Source of the DNA: Cristatella mucedo
Taxonomy: Eukaryota; Bryozoa; Phylactolaemata; Cristatellidae
Assembly: GCA_009760855.2 (NCBI GenBank)
Contig: WPIO01000008.1
Location: 10,085,001-10,149,000 of the forward strand
Reading direction: 5' to 3'
DNA length: 64,000 bases
Part shown: positions 1 to 36,625 of the stretch, piece by piece
Layout: each line of letters opens with the position of its first letter
Numbering within the stretch: the stretch's first letter is position 1
Translations under genes and position numbers: made by a program
Notes under the pieces: generated by a model
Database searches by the model: none
The model's input: only the letters and a program-made list of their open reading frames with translations
Told to the model about the DNA's origin: nothing

Positions 1-4
1 TAAA

Positions 5-24688
<24,684 letters not shown>

Positions 24689-25089
24689 CGACGCTCGAGC
24701 CTTCGTTCCATCGAGCACGTGATTGCTGCATTGCTGTGATTCGAGCCACTCGATGCACTGTGCATGCAGTGCAACCATTGCTCAATTCTAGTCATGATCA
24801 TGATCCTTCCAAGGCAGCTGTTGCTGGCCTTTCTCCTTATCCGGTATCGGTCCTGAGTGGACCGTGGGAAGCTCGGTAGCACTGCGGCTGTTTTATATTT
24901 TTGACCTAGTCCCTTCTCTGATCTGATTGTGAGAACTACTTACTGACCATTGGTTGTGGCATCAACTTTGCTGTATACATGCTGTATGTTGATGCTGACG
25001 AAATGCACAGCGATATAATTATTTGATCTCCACTGCACTTGTAATTCTATAAGTAAGCTGTTCTCTTGCTCGCATTTTGCCACGAGACG

Positions 25090-25450
25090 CATCTGTAATG
25101 TGCAAGTTAATCAGCCAATGCACGACGTTCGGCGCACTAGGAGCCGACAGTTGGGTCATCGACATGAATGTTAAAAAATTCTCAATACAAGAAAGGAAAG
25201 ATTTCTGAAATACATAAAATGGAGTCAGAAAACTCTGAAATAAAGAAAAACTGGTAACCGAGGGAATAGATTGCCACCGTTGGCTTGTTTGAGGAACTCA
25301 ATGCAAGATTTGAGGAACTCAATGCAAGGCTGCTTCGAGAGGAGTGTGCAAACTCCTTGAAATTGAGGGGGAAAACAAAAGATACGTCATTGCCAGTCGT
25401 GATTGATCTCGAAGTATGATCTCGAAGACAAATGCTTGAATCAGATGACA
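25090..25450 (-). mobile_element. LINE endonuclease fragment, antisense
   Basis: Matches copy E at 33,310-33,640 over its length (ccaatgcacgac, gttgggtcatcgacat, aatagattgccacc). It contains a 22-bp local duplication (gaggaactcaatgcaag twice). It preserves the empty site corresponding to the insertion at 33634. Confidence 0.7.
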
Positions 25451-25879
25451 TTTACTCAGTTGACCCAATGGAATTAAGTTGGTAATTAAATGGACCTCAG
25501 CAGGTCCAGATCTGTACAGGCCGTCTTTATGCAAACAGCTAAGGCTGTGTAGTAGTGTGTGTGTGACTGAATCGAGCCTCGGAAAGGCAATCTGGAGCTC
25601 CCTTTAACGATCGTCACTGTGCCGATCGATCTGACCGCTCTGACTCGAAGCTGATGCCTCTCCTGATCGGCCAGTGCTGGCAGGAATCAGCTACGGCTCC
25701 TAGTGCTCGTAGTTAAGCTAAGTGGGTGCTGCTGCAGCCATTCCCCGAGCAATCGACGTAAACAGCATCGTTTGAACACCCGAACAGTCAACTAAACCTG
25801 CGATATCTTTATCTGGTCGTGAGCAGGGTGGCCCAGGGGTTAAGATGCTTGCCTTTTAACGACCGATGTCAAGGTGAAA

Positions 25880-28125
25880 GCAGTTGTAATGTAATGTATC
25901 TCCGTCAGTAACTCCACAAAGTCATAAAGACCATGTGGGCGTTACGCAGGAGAGTTTTGTATAGCGCACTCAGCCTAAGCGGCTTTCGGTACGCATTCAG
26001 ACAACGTCTCACGCAACAAAGAGAAAGTGGGAAGCATAGCTGAGTTAGGAGAGCAGTTGAGGTAGTGAGTAGCATAGAAGTAGCCGTTCAGGACCGCTGA
26101 AAAAGATGTGCCATAGTCGGCAGTTGGAGAGTAGATGTCGTTGCGTAAGAATTGTGGAAGCGAGTTCCACAGTCTAGGACCTGCAGAGCTAAAGCTTCTG
26201 TCGCCAACTGTCTTTAAGCAGAGGAATGGGACAGCTAATTTATTGTCCACACAGGACCTGAGGGCGCGAACAGGCTGAAACTGATGTAGCAGTTCAGCTA
26301 GGTATGAAGCAGCCAAGCCGTGGCGGGCCTTGTGGGTCAGCGTAAGAACTTAGCTCCGTATACTTTGCTCAACCGGCAACCGTCCTAGCTTTTCCAGCAA
26401 AGGTGACACGTGCTCAAACCGCTGGGACTTGAAGACCAGCCTTGCAGCCATATTCATAGTCCGCTGTAGTGGCATAATAGCTCTGTTTGGTAGCCCAGCC
26501 AAAAGGGAATTACAATAATCAAGCCGAGACAGAACTAGAGAGCTAGTTAAATTTTTTACAAGCCACACTGTGGGATACAGCTTCTAATCTTGGATAGGGA
26601 TCGGATGTGATGGCTAGCTGTAGAGGCAGTCTTCTGAATGAAGCTTTTGAAATTGAGGCAGCTGTCGAACACGACACCTAGATTACGAGCACGTGGTGAA
26701 GGTCGTACAATAGCATCGCCTATTAGAACAGCAAAGCCTTTTAATCCAGCCACACGCTTAGGGTGTCCTATGAGAAGCAGTTCGGTTTTATCGTCATTTA
26801 ATTTCAGGAAGTTTTCCGACATCCAGGATCGAATATCGGCAAGGCAAGCATTCAGTTTGCTCAGTTGCTTTTCGGCTGAGCCCTTAATATCTGGGGAGTC
26901 AGACCTCACAGCATTGGCCAGTAAATGGTTTACTGTCTTATAAATCTGTTTAGTGTCCGACTGGCAGGAATTCAGTTTTCTAATGAAAAAAGAAGCCCTG
27001 GCTTTCTTAAGCTTTCGTGCGTAAACACGAAGGAAGTCTTTAAAATTGACTAAGTCTGCCTCAGACCCCGATTTCTTGAAACGACGTTCCAGCCTGCGCT
27101 TAACACGGCACATCTTAAGGAGTTTTTTTGTAAATTGAAAGCAATCTCGACGACTTTGAACACGGATAGAGCGAACGGGAGCATGCTTGTCAAAAGCTTA
27201 ACACGGCACATCTTAAGGAGTTTTTTTGTAAATTGAAAGCAATCTCGACGACTTTGAACACGGATAGAGCGAACGGGAGCATGCTTGTCAAGAGCACTCC
27301 TGAGTGTCATGTTCATCGCATCTGTGAGGGTATCGAGGCTGCCGGTCGAGTCTGAATGCAGATCAAGAAGGCCTGCATCACAAACAGATTTCAAAAACTT
27401 GTCCATGTCAATGCTTTGTAAGTTACGTCGTTTGGAAAATTCGACATTGCCCTGCACGTACGAGGGAGCAGGAACAGTAAACGAGACCGAACAATGATCT
27501 GAGAGGGTCAGTGGGCACACCACAAAGTCAGTGGGGAGGACATCCTTAGTGATCACGAGATCTAGAATGTGGCCACCGACGTGGGTGCTATGATTAACGT
27601 GTTGGGCCAAACCAAGATTCTCCAGACAGTCAAGAAATGAGCGGACCTGGCTGTTGCTAGGGTTGTCAACGCGAATATTGAAGTCTCCTAAAATCAGTAG
27701 CGGCCTGTCACACACAAATATTTTAGCGAGGAACTCTGAAAACTCCTCTATAAACAAGTTTAGACAGCCATAAGGAGGCCGGTATATCACAACGGTGAGA
27801 GGCATTGTCTTTGATGAAGACCTGATAGCAACCGATTCAAACGATGACACATGCGAGAAACTGCACATTTTATAGCCAAACGATTCGCGAACAACAATTG
27901 CAACCCCGCCACCAACCTTGTCAGAACGCATGGACTGATAGAATGAGAACCCGGGTGGGGTGGTCGCGGAAATACAGCTACTGGAACATGGCGTCATCCA
28001 GGTTTCGGTAAGCAGAAATGCATCTAGCTTCTCCTGGACCACCTGATCGCGGATAAGTAACCCCTTGGTTTTTAGCGAGCGGATATTTAGTTGGTGGCTG
28101 AGCTCTGCTGCATATGCCAAGCGCC
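25880..28125 (-). mobile_element. LINE copy C: endonuclease kept, RT core deleted
   Basis: The endonuclease ORF (28120-27050) shows QLNIRSLKTKG, LDAFLLTETWM, GGGVAIVV, PLLILGDFNIRVD and LSDHCSVSF, the expected APE-type blocks. A 98-bp tandem duplication then breaks the frame. The next ORF (27113-26556) passes from the endonuclease-RT linker straight into the post-RT segment (MSENFLKLNDDKTELLLIG), so the RT palm with YADD is gone. The C-terminal part (26316-25975) and 3' end follow; the tail differs from copies A and B. Confidence 0.85.
27098..27293 (-). repeat. 98-bp tandem duplication inside LINE copy C
   Basis: Two head-to-tail copies (27098-27195 and 27196-27293) that differ at about one base. 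98 is not a multiple of three, so the ORF is frameshifted. Confidence 0.95.
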
Positions 28126-28499
28126 CGGATAAACAGCACTGTTGTAAGTTGTCTTAGGGGGCTGCACAAATGAATTGTATTTTGATTTAATGAAAGTTGA
28201 TACGCAAGTAGCTTTGTTTCCATTACACTTTTATCCACGTGTGCTTGCCCTGCCTCTAGACGGCCTTGCCGAGCATCCAACTCGCGAGTGCTGCTTACGT
28301 AAGCTTTGGTATATGCACATTTGCCACGAATGTTGATTTACTGAACCACATACTGGTCGGACGCCCGGATGAGAGCCGTTTGCAGCCCTGAGCAAAAACA
28401 TCCAGAGCAAGTGGACCCTCTTAATGTCACTGCTAAGCGTCACGACCGAGCTGAATTGATAGCACGACCTGAGCATGTGACTGCGGCTCGTGCTATTAT

Positions 28500-29210
28500 T
28501 TACCGACTAAGTCGATTCTGTGCCAGCCTTTGATAGGCTAGGGCCAGGTGAATGATTCTGCCAGTGCCGGTCACCCTCAAATGGCTCGTACCTGCCCGAA
28601 CCAGCAGTCGAAAAGCTGCAGGACCTGCCGCCTTGAGTAAAGCAAAACCTTGCATCCAAATAAGATTCAATTGGTGTCCTTAATCAAGCGAAGCGCATGC
28701 GATGTGATCTGGGTGCCTCTTGTACGTGCTCAGGCATTGGTACCCAAGGGATGATAAGTAAACAATTGACGGCAGCAAATGTGGAAAGTTGTGAGAAGGA
28801 TATTAGTTTGATTAGCAACAACGAAATCGGCTTTTGAGCTTGTACTAATGCCGACTTGTCCTCAGTAAGGGGTTTAGTTCGATAGTCTCCAAAACGTAAG
28901 GTAGGCGACAGAACGCAGAACACCGAAGCAGATTCAAAGAGGCGGTTATTCACGCACGGGACAGTACACGACCGCACTGCCCGGCTTCTTTCCTGACGAG
29001 CCTCTGCAGCCCGTTACTTAACAATCTCTAACACAAATCCTAACTGCCCACGAACAAACTATAAATAAACAGCTGTGCAATAATCTCTGCTGGGCTATAG
29101 CTAACTCTAGCTCATTAACTGGCAATAGCGGGAATAACCAGGTAATAAATCCTATTGACCCAGAAACTACAAATACCATACATCAGCCACAAGGGGAGAG
29201 CTTGACTTCA
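28500..29210. other. Intergenic sequence without recognisable features
   Basis: No exon-like ORF, LINE block or SINE could be supported in this stretch. Confidence 0.45.
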
Positions 29211-29247
29211 AATCAACCTCTATTTCATTTCACTCGATCCTGAAAAA

Positions 29248-29316
29248 ATATATATGTATATATATATACATATATGTAAACATATAAATAAATAAATATA
29301 TATATATATATATATA
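29248..29316. repeat. (TA)n-rich microsatellite
   Basis: Alternating tatata and acatata runs with an aataaataaata segment. Confidence 0.85.
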
Positions 29317-29450
29317 GTAGTTCATTTGTATAGCGCCCCAAGAGAACCTAATCTCTTTTCAGGCGCTTCACATATGCCTCGGGGCTCGAGCCCACGGCCT
29401 CAGCCAGACCTTGGTCGGGGCGAGCACCTTAACCGCTGGACCAAAGTTAG
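29313..29450 (-). mobile_element. SINE family 1 copy, antisense
   Basis: Reads, reversed, as the head with gctcgag B-box core and the tail atttgtatagcgccccaaga then gaacctaatctctttt, matching 43732-43890. Confidence 0.65.
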
Positions 29451-29764
29451 TTACACAAACTTTTAACCGACAAACTGGGTTCATCAGTGCGAGCGCCTTA
29501 CTCCTTCGCTAAGACCCAGCCAACAGCTCGAATTACTTTGATAATAATGACACATCCAGATAATTCAAGCGAACACGTTTAACTCCGATATCCGAACTGT
29601 TTTCCTCTAGGGTCATAAGCAAACAACGACAGTAAGAATACAGCTGCCCATTGGATCTCCTCGACGTGCAGCATTATATCCTTCGATCACAGGGTCGGGC
29701 AGCAAATAGCGTTGAGAGGGTCAGATCCCTAAGGTCAGCTGGGTAGTGCTCAAGCATGGTCTCT

Positions 29765-31560
29765 CAAGTAATATAATGTAATGTATCTCCTTCTGTAACT
29801 CCACAAAGTCATAAAGACTGTGGGTGTAACGCAGGAGAGTTTTGTATAGCGCACTCATAGCCTAAGTGCCTTTCGGTGCGCATTCGGTGGCCAACACACT
29901 TCGTCTCACGCACCTAAGAGAAAGTGGGAAGCATACCCGAGTCAAGAGAGCAGTTGATGTAGTGAGTAGCATGGAGGTAGCAGCTCAGGATCGCTGGAAA
30001 GGATGAGCCATAGTCGGCAGCAGGAGAGTAGTTGTCGTTGCGTATGTAGTTAGCTTTAGTCGAAACAGGCGATGTGTTTATAGACAATTTAAGCAGGGCC
30101 AATAGTGCCAAGGCTATTCTGACCTTGGGTACCTGCAGATGAAACTGTTAAATCAACTGCTGTTTTCATTGCTTGCACCGGTAGACCAGCAAGCAGTGAG
30201 TCACCAAAGTCAAGACTGGATGTCACATATTCGTGGACCAATTTCGATGTGGTATCCCTGTCTAAACAAGCCCCGACTTTAGAAATGTTATACAGCTGAG
30301 AGTAGGCAGACTAGACTGTGGAGCTGATGTGGTCGTCTAGCGAAAGGTCACTTTGGACACCTAGATTTCGTGCAGATTCAACAGGAGATATGCTGGCAGA
30401 GACAACTTTGAGCGTTAAACTTTTCAATTTTTGAATCTCACGTAGTTTGCCCATAATTAGTAAGTTGATTTTGTCGTCATTTAATTTAAGAAAATTTGCC
30501 TTCATCCATGTACAGATGTCATAAGTATGTGCAGCAAAAGAGTTAAGAGAATTCGACGTGCTGGAGGACTGGGAGGGATCGAAGCCAGGGTGCGACTGAG
30601 TGTCATCTTCGTAGAAGGGAAAGCCTGGGTTATGCCTGGCCATCACAACGGCTAGCAGGAGAGTATAAACCGTGAAAAGAACTAGTCCAAGTACAGAATC
30701 CTGAGGGGCACAATACTCCAGAAGTTCCTCGAACGATCTTTGTCCACTCACATCAATACTATGGAAGCTCCCACTGAGATAGGACCTGAACCATTGCAAT
30801 GAAGTGCCAGTGCTGCGCAGGCGAGACGAGAGGCGCTCAAGATGGACTTGGTGATCGATAGTATCAAAAGCTGTCGAAAGATCGAGCAAAACAAGCAGAG
30901 ATACTCTACCCAAGTCTGCATTCCTAAGTTGGTCGTTATACACCCGAAGCAATGCCGACTCGGTGGAGTGATTAGCTCTAAAACCAGACTGGAACTTACT
31001 AGCAAGGTTTAAAGTTTCAATAGATGAGTTCAGCTGGTCTGCCACGACTCGTCCCAGTGGCTTTGATAGAAATGGTGGAAGGGAGACTGGGCGGTAGTTG
31101 CTCAAGTTCTCTTGGCCTAGGCTTTCTTGAGCAGTGGCCTGACGACAGCCTTTTTGAAAGGTGCAGGGACATGACCTTGGGCCAATGACATGTTTATGTT
31201 AATTATGGATGGAAGTAGCAGTTCAGTGCATCGTAGAAGCAGGGCAGTGAGAATACAGTCTGGAGGACCAGCTGTCTTCTTTGATTGGGAGGACGAGGTC
31301 ACTGGTGGCCTCTTTTAATGTAGACATTGAGGTGCTGAATGGAATTGAGGGGGTGAGATTCCAGGGGGGATGCTGCCATCGTATGGATGGACTCCCTGAT
31401 CTCGTCTATCTTGCTGACAAAGAAGTTAGAGAAGACACTAGCTATATCATCACAAGCAAATCTGATTCGGGTGAGGTTGTCGTGGTGGGGCGACGCACCT
31501 AGCAGATTCACTACAGCAGCACGAGCACTCTCCGGTTTAGTCAAAGCAATAGCATAGTCG
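29765..31560 (-). mobile_element. LINE copy D, mosaic
   Basis: The RT ORF (31105-30311) includes FRANHSTESALLRVYNDQLR, LLDLSTAFDTIDHQ and FYEDDTQ, so the first Ala of YADD is replaced by Glu. Upstream ORFs carry the endonuclease-RT linker (LLLPSIININMSLAQGHVPA). Its RT half matches copies A and B, but its 3' end (29,770-30,040) matches copy C instead. Confidence 0.8.
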
Positions 31561-31799
31561 TCGAGCTAATAACCCATCTAAGCCAACGACATCTCGACCT
31601 TTGCTGACGACTTTGACACTCCTCTGCAATCTGAGCCTCGACCTTTGCAAGGATCGATACATTATATAACTGAAAGCATTCTCGTGACCATGACTTCTGA
31701 CCTTCGGCTCAGTCTGGGTGGATGCAGCTCCGAGGCTGAGTCCACGAAAATGGCCCGATCGGATTCCGGCAACACTTCATTCAGTAGGATTACAATGAC

Positions 31800-31945
31800 C
31801 CTAGATGTGGGCTAGGGTGTACACCACTTACCGATCTAGGAAATGGGCTTGGACTACAGCAGCAAGTGATTCCACTATTGCTCGAAGGGAGTGGAAATGA
31901 TAGCCACTTAGGTTCTTGTGTTGCTACATAATTAAGGCTGTCAAG
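31800..31945 (+). mobile_element. Possible diverged SINE family 2 copy
   Basis: Only the distal half matches: gtggaaatgatagccactta then ggttcttgtgttgctacata. The tRNA-like head is not convincing. Confidence 0.3.
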
Positions 31946-32179
31946 AATGATATAATGACATCTATAGTACACCCAAGATCGACTATCTTGTTATGCACTT
32001 TGCATAAACTGGGAAAAGTCAATTGGCACGAAAGCTCAGCAGCATGACCAGCATGTATAAGCACATTAAGGACCGAACACATGAAACGGATGCTGTGAAG
32101 AGGAGCAGATGCCTTGTTAGCTTCTTTTCAACTAGCATCAAGTCAGGTGATGTCTTGACGCCAGTCGGTGCTCGTGGAT

Positions 32180-32330
32180 CTTAGCCCCCGGGGGGGGGGG
32201 GGAGTTAGGTGCTCACTCTTCACGACCCAGGTCGTGGGTTCGAGTCGTGCGTTTTGCGATCCTTTATTCTCCACTGCAAGCGTTGGTGAAAGCGTTTAAC
32301 GCTCTTTAGCCGATATAAGGTCGGGAGGGA
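32180..32330 (+). mobile_element. SINE family 2 copy
   Basis: gtgctcactcttcacgaccc, then the B box gtgggttcgagtc and the body ctgcaagcgttggtgaaagc. Preceded by an 11-bp G run. Confidence 0.6.
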
Positions 32331-33633
32331 CACATGCTGGAAGGCATGGAGAGACGTGTGCTGGAAGGGTTTGCTCCAAAGCAGATGTGCAGCATCTCAG
32401 GTCTCATCAGAATAAAAATGAAAGCCTAGAGTGGGCTTGGAGATTATATCGGCAAGAGGGCAAGTTTAAATTATGAAAAGAAGCCGACCAAGAACAGACC
32501 CTCACAGTACCCTATACTTCAATGGTTCATTGGGCGACTGACCCGTTGACATACATGATCTGAAATATTCCACCGATATAGTTAGGTGTTTCACCAAGTG
32601 TAGTGCAGTACCAGTGGTGACCAGTCGAGATGATCGCCCTCAAAAGGACTCAAAGTGTGATAAAGAGTATCAAACTCAGCAAAAAGATCCAGCCGGGCTG
32701 GTACCTAACTCAAGCATATCGTGCCATTATTATTATTCCTAAGAATGGAGTATATGCTAGCATTAGTGCTTACTCTGTGGAGTGATTAGCTCTAAGAACT
32801 GATCGAAACTTGCTAGGTTTGAAGTTTTGATATAAGACTAACGCTCAGCAGTCACAACTCGTTCCAGTGTCTTAGGTACGAACTGCACTGGGGAGACTGG
32901 GCGGAGGTTGCCCAAGTTTAATTGCAGTCGCGACTTCTTCCAGGGTTTCCTTAGGACAACCTTTTGAAGGAACCAGACCTAAGGATAATAATAGACATGC
33001 ATTTATTATGTTAGTTTCACTCATTTAGAGCTTCGGCTAATGTGTTTCGTAAAATTTCACCAGTAAAGGCAGGTCGGATGGAGCTGAGCAGAAGGGGCTG
33101 AGGAAAGATATTTTTCGCACGGCATCGATATCACGGGTCTTAGAGTCTTGCAATTAAGAGACGATTTTTGACACCGAAGACAATACGTAGAGCAGAAAGA
33201 AGAGACCTGCATGTGGTCTAACGTGCTAAGTTCGATAGTAACAGACCAGTTGCTACCATACAATGGTGGGAGAACCTTTGACCTTTGTTGTGAGTGAGGC
33301 GATTCACACGAGCCACAGAAGAAAATGAATTGGCCAATGCACGACATTCGGCAATCAAGGGGCCGCCAGTTGGGTCATCGACATAAATGTTAAAAAATAC
33401 ACAGTACAAGGAAGGGATGATTTCTGGAAAACATAACCAAAATGAGGTCAGAAAAAATCTGAAATAAAGCAAGACTTGGTAACCGGGGGGGGGGGGGAAT
33501 AGATTGCCACCACTGGCTTGTTGGAGGGACTCAATACACAATTTGAGACCCCTTCGAGAGTAGTGCAAGCTCCTTGACATTGAAGGAGGAAAACAATAAT
33601 GATCACCCCACTATCAGTTTTGATTGATCTCGA

Positions 33634-33780
33634 TTTGATTTGGCTGCAACACTAACTCAGTCTGCCTCAAGATTTTCTCGGTCCACTGCTTCGTCCTTTC
33701 AGCTCTCAGGAAGAGATTCTCGAGGTGAGCATCTAATTCTGTTCTGTCAGAGGTGCCAAGCTTTTCCTCGGTGTACTGCA

Positions 33781-33874
<94 letters not shown>

Positions 33875-34069
33875 TGACAGCACGTGAACCGACCGTGCAG
33901 ACAGCAGCCTCACCTCAACAGGAAAGCTACAAAGCACGAGATAGCAGAGAGAAAGGCTCGTGATTAGGCTAGCAGTGAGGGCAGGATCGGTGGCTTGTAT
34001 CCCTGCCGACCCACATCCCCCTTCTCTGCCGCACCCGAGTCCATCTCATCGCATCTAAAGTAAAGTGCT
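33634..34069 (-). mobile_element. 436-bp insertion with 19-bp target-site duplication
   Basis: cagttttgattgatctcga occurs at 33615-33633 and again at 34070-34088. The related LINE copies at 25,400 and 52,520 have the uninterrupted sequence. The insert is unrelated to the LINE and contains an 86-bp GA tract; on the minus strand it ends CCAAATCAAA. Likely orientation minus, as LINE-mobilised sequence. Confidence 0.8.
33785..33870 (+). repeat. (GA)n microsatellite
   Basis: About 43 GA units inside the 436-bp insertion. Confidence 0.95.
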
Positions 34070-34214
34070 CAGTTTTGATTGATCTCGAGGTATGAAAGAA
34101 ACAAAGCCTGTATGGGTGGAAAAGCAAGATCTTGGTTACAGCAAACCGGTCCAAGTTGCCATCACGTTAAGTATTCGTAGGGGTTTATTACACATTGAAC
34201 GGCATGCCAAACCT

Positions 34215-35480
34215 ATACTTTAAGTAGCCCAAGGTTATATATAGTTGGCCTGACGGCCACTAAGGGCGACACACTGCAATGCTTGAACCAGATGACCTCT
34301 AGTCTTTAACTTGCTCCGAAATTACAAGGGCCCCCAGCAGCTGCAAGTCTATAAAGGCCATCTCAATGCAAACGAACCAAGACCATGTCTTTTCATGCCT
34401 GGATCAATGCTTGGAAAGGCAATCTGAGCCTCATTTAAGCCAAATTCTCACCCCTAATGGCATCCTGCCATGCAGTCTTGTTCTACTGCTAGCTGTGCCA
34501 ATAGGAGCCTTGCAAGCCATAAGTTTTTTTTTTTAAATAGGCCGACAATGCTGGGTAGTGCAGCTTTGCCTCATAAATGGAAGCGCACTGTTTTAGTAAC
34601 AGATTAACAAAAAATAAATAATGTCATTCCCAACAGTCGGCAGCCATAGGCACAAACAGCGATTTTGCAGCAGCAGCAAAGCAAACCACAAGAAATGACA
34701 GATACTGCCGGCAGGCACGTTCCGCGGGCCACAGAGAGTCGCTTGCCTGCGTGACGGCTGTGCCGCCTCGACAGCAGTGTCACCGCCGTGACAGTTCCAC
34801 GGAATGCCACCAGCCTGGCTTCTTTGAACTTGTGGAGCACGAAGAGTCCTTAACAGAAGGAATAGTTCAGCCGCCGTCAAGAATGGACGGCAGCAGAAGG
34901 AATTTGGAAATCACGATCGTGAGAAGGCAATCTTTTGAAAAGCATGCTTATAGGTATGCTTGTCGTGCAAAGGTGTGCATGAGCAGTGTCTGCGTGTGCC
35001 TACGTGCTGGTAGCCCGATGCCAAACGGGAGTTGTCACTGCCATGTCCATAAGATGCCTGGCAAAACGACACTGCAGCCTAAGCTGCTTGGCCCCCGACA
35101 CCGCTAACTTACGCCGTGTTCGCTCAAGCTCGGGGCTCGAACGACGGTGGGAACATAACATCATCGTGAGGCACGCCAATGTCTTATATCCGGCCACTAG
35201 AAACGATGCAATTGGTAGGCATGCCTTGATTGTAGTCCAATAGGCTGCCCAGATCTCTATGGCCTGACTGCTGGACAGAGATGACGCGACCAACCTGTCA
35301 CAAGCAAGCTGAAGGACAATGCACTGGAAGCATCTGTAACTGGAGACAGTCACTGCCTCACTCTCCACGGGAACGATCAAAATCTGAAGGCGATCGAGAG
35401 AAAAGCACTATCGATGTACAGCCCGAACACTCGATCAATTACGACCGCCACAGTCGTCGTCGTAGTAGTAGCAGTAATCC
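34215..35480. other. Region downstream of the GOLGA2 stop
   Basis: No convincing exon. It would contain the GOLGA2 3' UTR (minus strand); a minus-strand AATAAA lies at about 34186, within LINE copy E. Short ORFs on both strands look like chance. Confidence 0.45.
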
Positions 35481-35494
35481 CTAGTCTCTTCCCC

Positions 35495-35826
35495 TCAGAT
35501 GGCATAGATGGGTCCTGAGCAGTGGCTACAATGCAGCACTCGATGGCTGCTGCCGCGGCTGGCGATTGCATGCTCGCCTGCCGAACGGCCCATCTCACTC
35601 AGCAGCGCCATTATTCGATGGGCCGTGTTAGTGTCACCCTGTGTCTCGCCGCCAGTCACAGCCGAGGCACGTGGCGATGCTGAAGGCATCGGCCGATCTT
35701 CAAGCAAGCCTGCCCTGTGAGTCGTCTCGATGCCTGCTGCCGAGAGTGGCTCGGGGTAGAGTCTCGACATCTCGGGCAGAGTCTGGCTCAGGTTTGCCTC
35801 GGATGACGGATCACCATCTGGCCAAT
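35495..35826 (-). CDS. GOLGA2: GOLGA2 last exon (C-terminus)
   Basis: The acceptor tgctgctctatag supplies two bases and the frame runs 110 codons to TGA. HRIMALLSEMGR matches human QQIMQLLREMQN. The protein then ends GSSHRVLHCSHCSGPIYAI: the hydrophobic final Ile needed for PDZ binding is kept, but the preceding residues are replaced by a CxxC pair. Confidence 0.85.
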
Positions 35827-36470
35827 CTATAGAGCAGCACACGAGGTGAGTTAGTGTAACCTGCACTACAAGGGCAGCAGCAGCACAGTTGCAAAAATGC
35901 ATGATGGCAGCTGCACATCTGCACCGATTCTATCTCTCCATCTCTCATCTCTATCTGTCAGTGTGTCTGTTTCTTCACCTGCTCACCAATTCCCTCCTTG
36001 CCTCACTAGCTTAGGGTCTGCTAGCCTCACTTCTGCCTTGACACCAGCGGTCTTTGACCGTTAGAATTCGGTTTTAGAGGTGGTGGCGAGTATAACCGAT
36101 TCCGAGTCCATACACCAGATGCAGTTTTCCAAATACTTCTTGTATTGTTTGCAATGGTTTTCTTCGGCAGGTTGCAGACTCTGGCACTACTCACTCTGTT
36201 GCATGACCCATAGCTGTCTGCTGAATGACTCTGGTGCTTCCATTCTGGCGGTCGTTTGATGCTATGTCTTTAGTAATTGCTGAACGGCCTAGCGCTTCAG
36301 TTAGGCCTCCTACTTGTCCTTAGCTACACGATGTATATGCTGCTCGTGCATCGTGGATTGTGCATCGAGGGCTTTGAGTTTGAGCTCCTGGTAGAGAACG
36401 TTCCTCAGCATGAGGATCACGGCTAGCCTAGAATGAGATTAGGTTCTCTGAGGGCGCTTTATCAAGTGTA

Positions 36471-36504
<34 letters not shown>

Positions 36505-36551
36505 GCATGGTCTCCTCATCCCTTACCCTCTGTCTCTCTGACTACTCCCAC

Positions 36552-36625
<74 letters not shown>

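Larger units (their letters stand above)
32755..34210 (-). mobile_element. LINE copy E, decayed, split by an insertion
   Basis: The RT linker part (32,760-33,020) and endonuclease part (33,030-33,633 and 34,089-34,210) match copy B in order. It has many indels and no long ORF. The piece after 34,089 resumes exactly where 33,633 stops. Confidence 0.75.
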
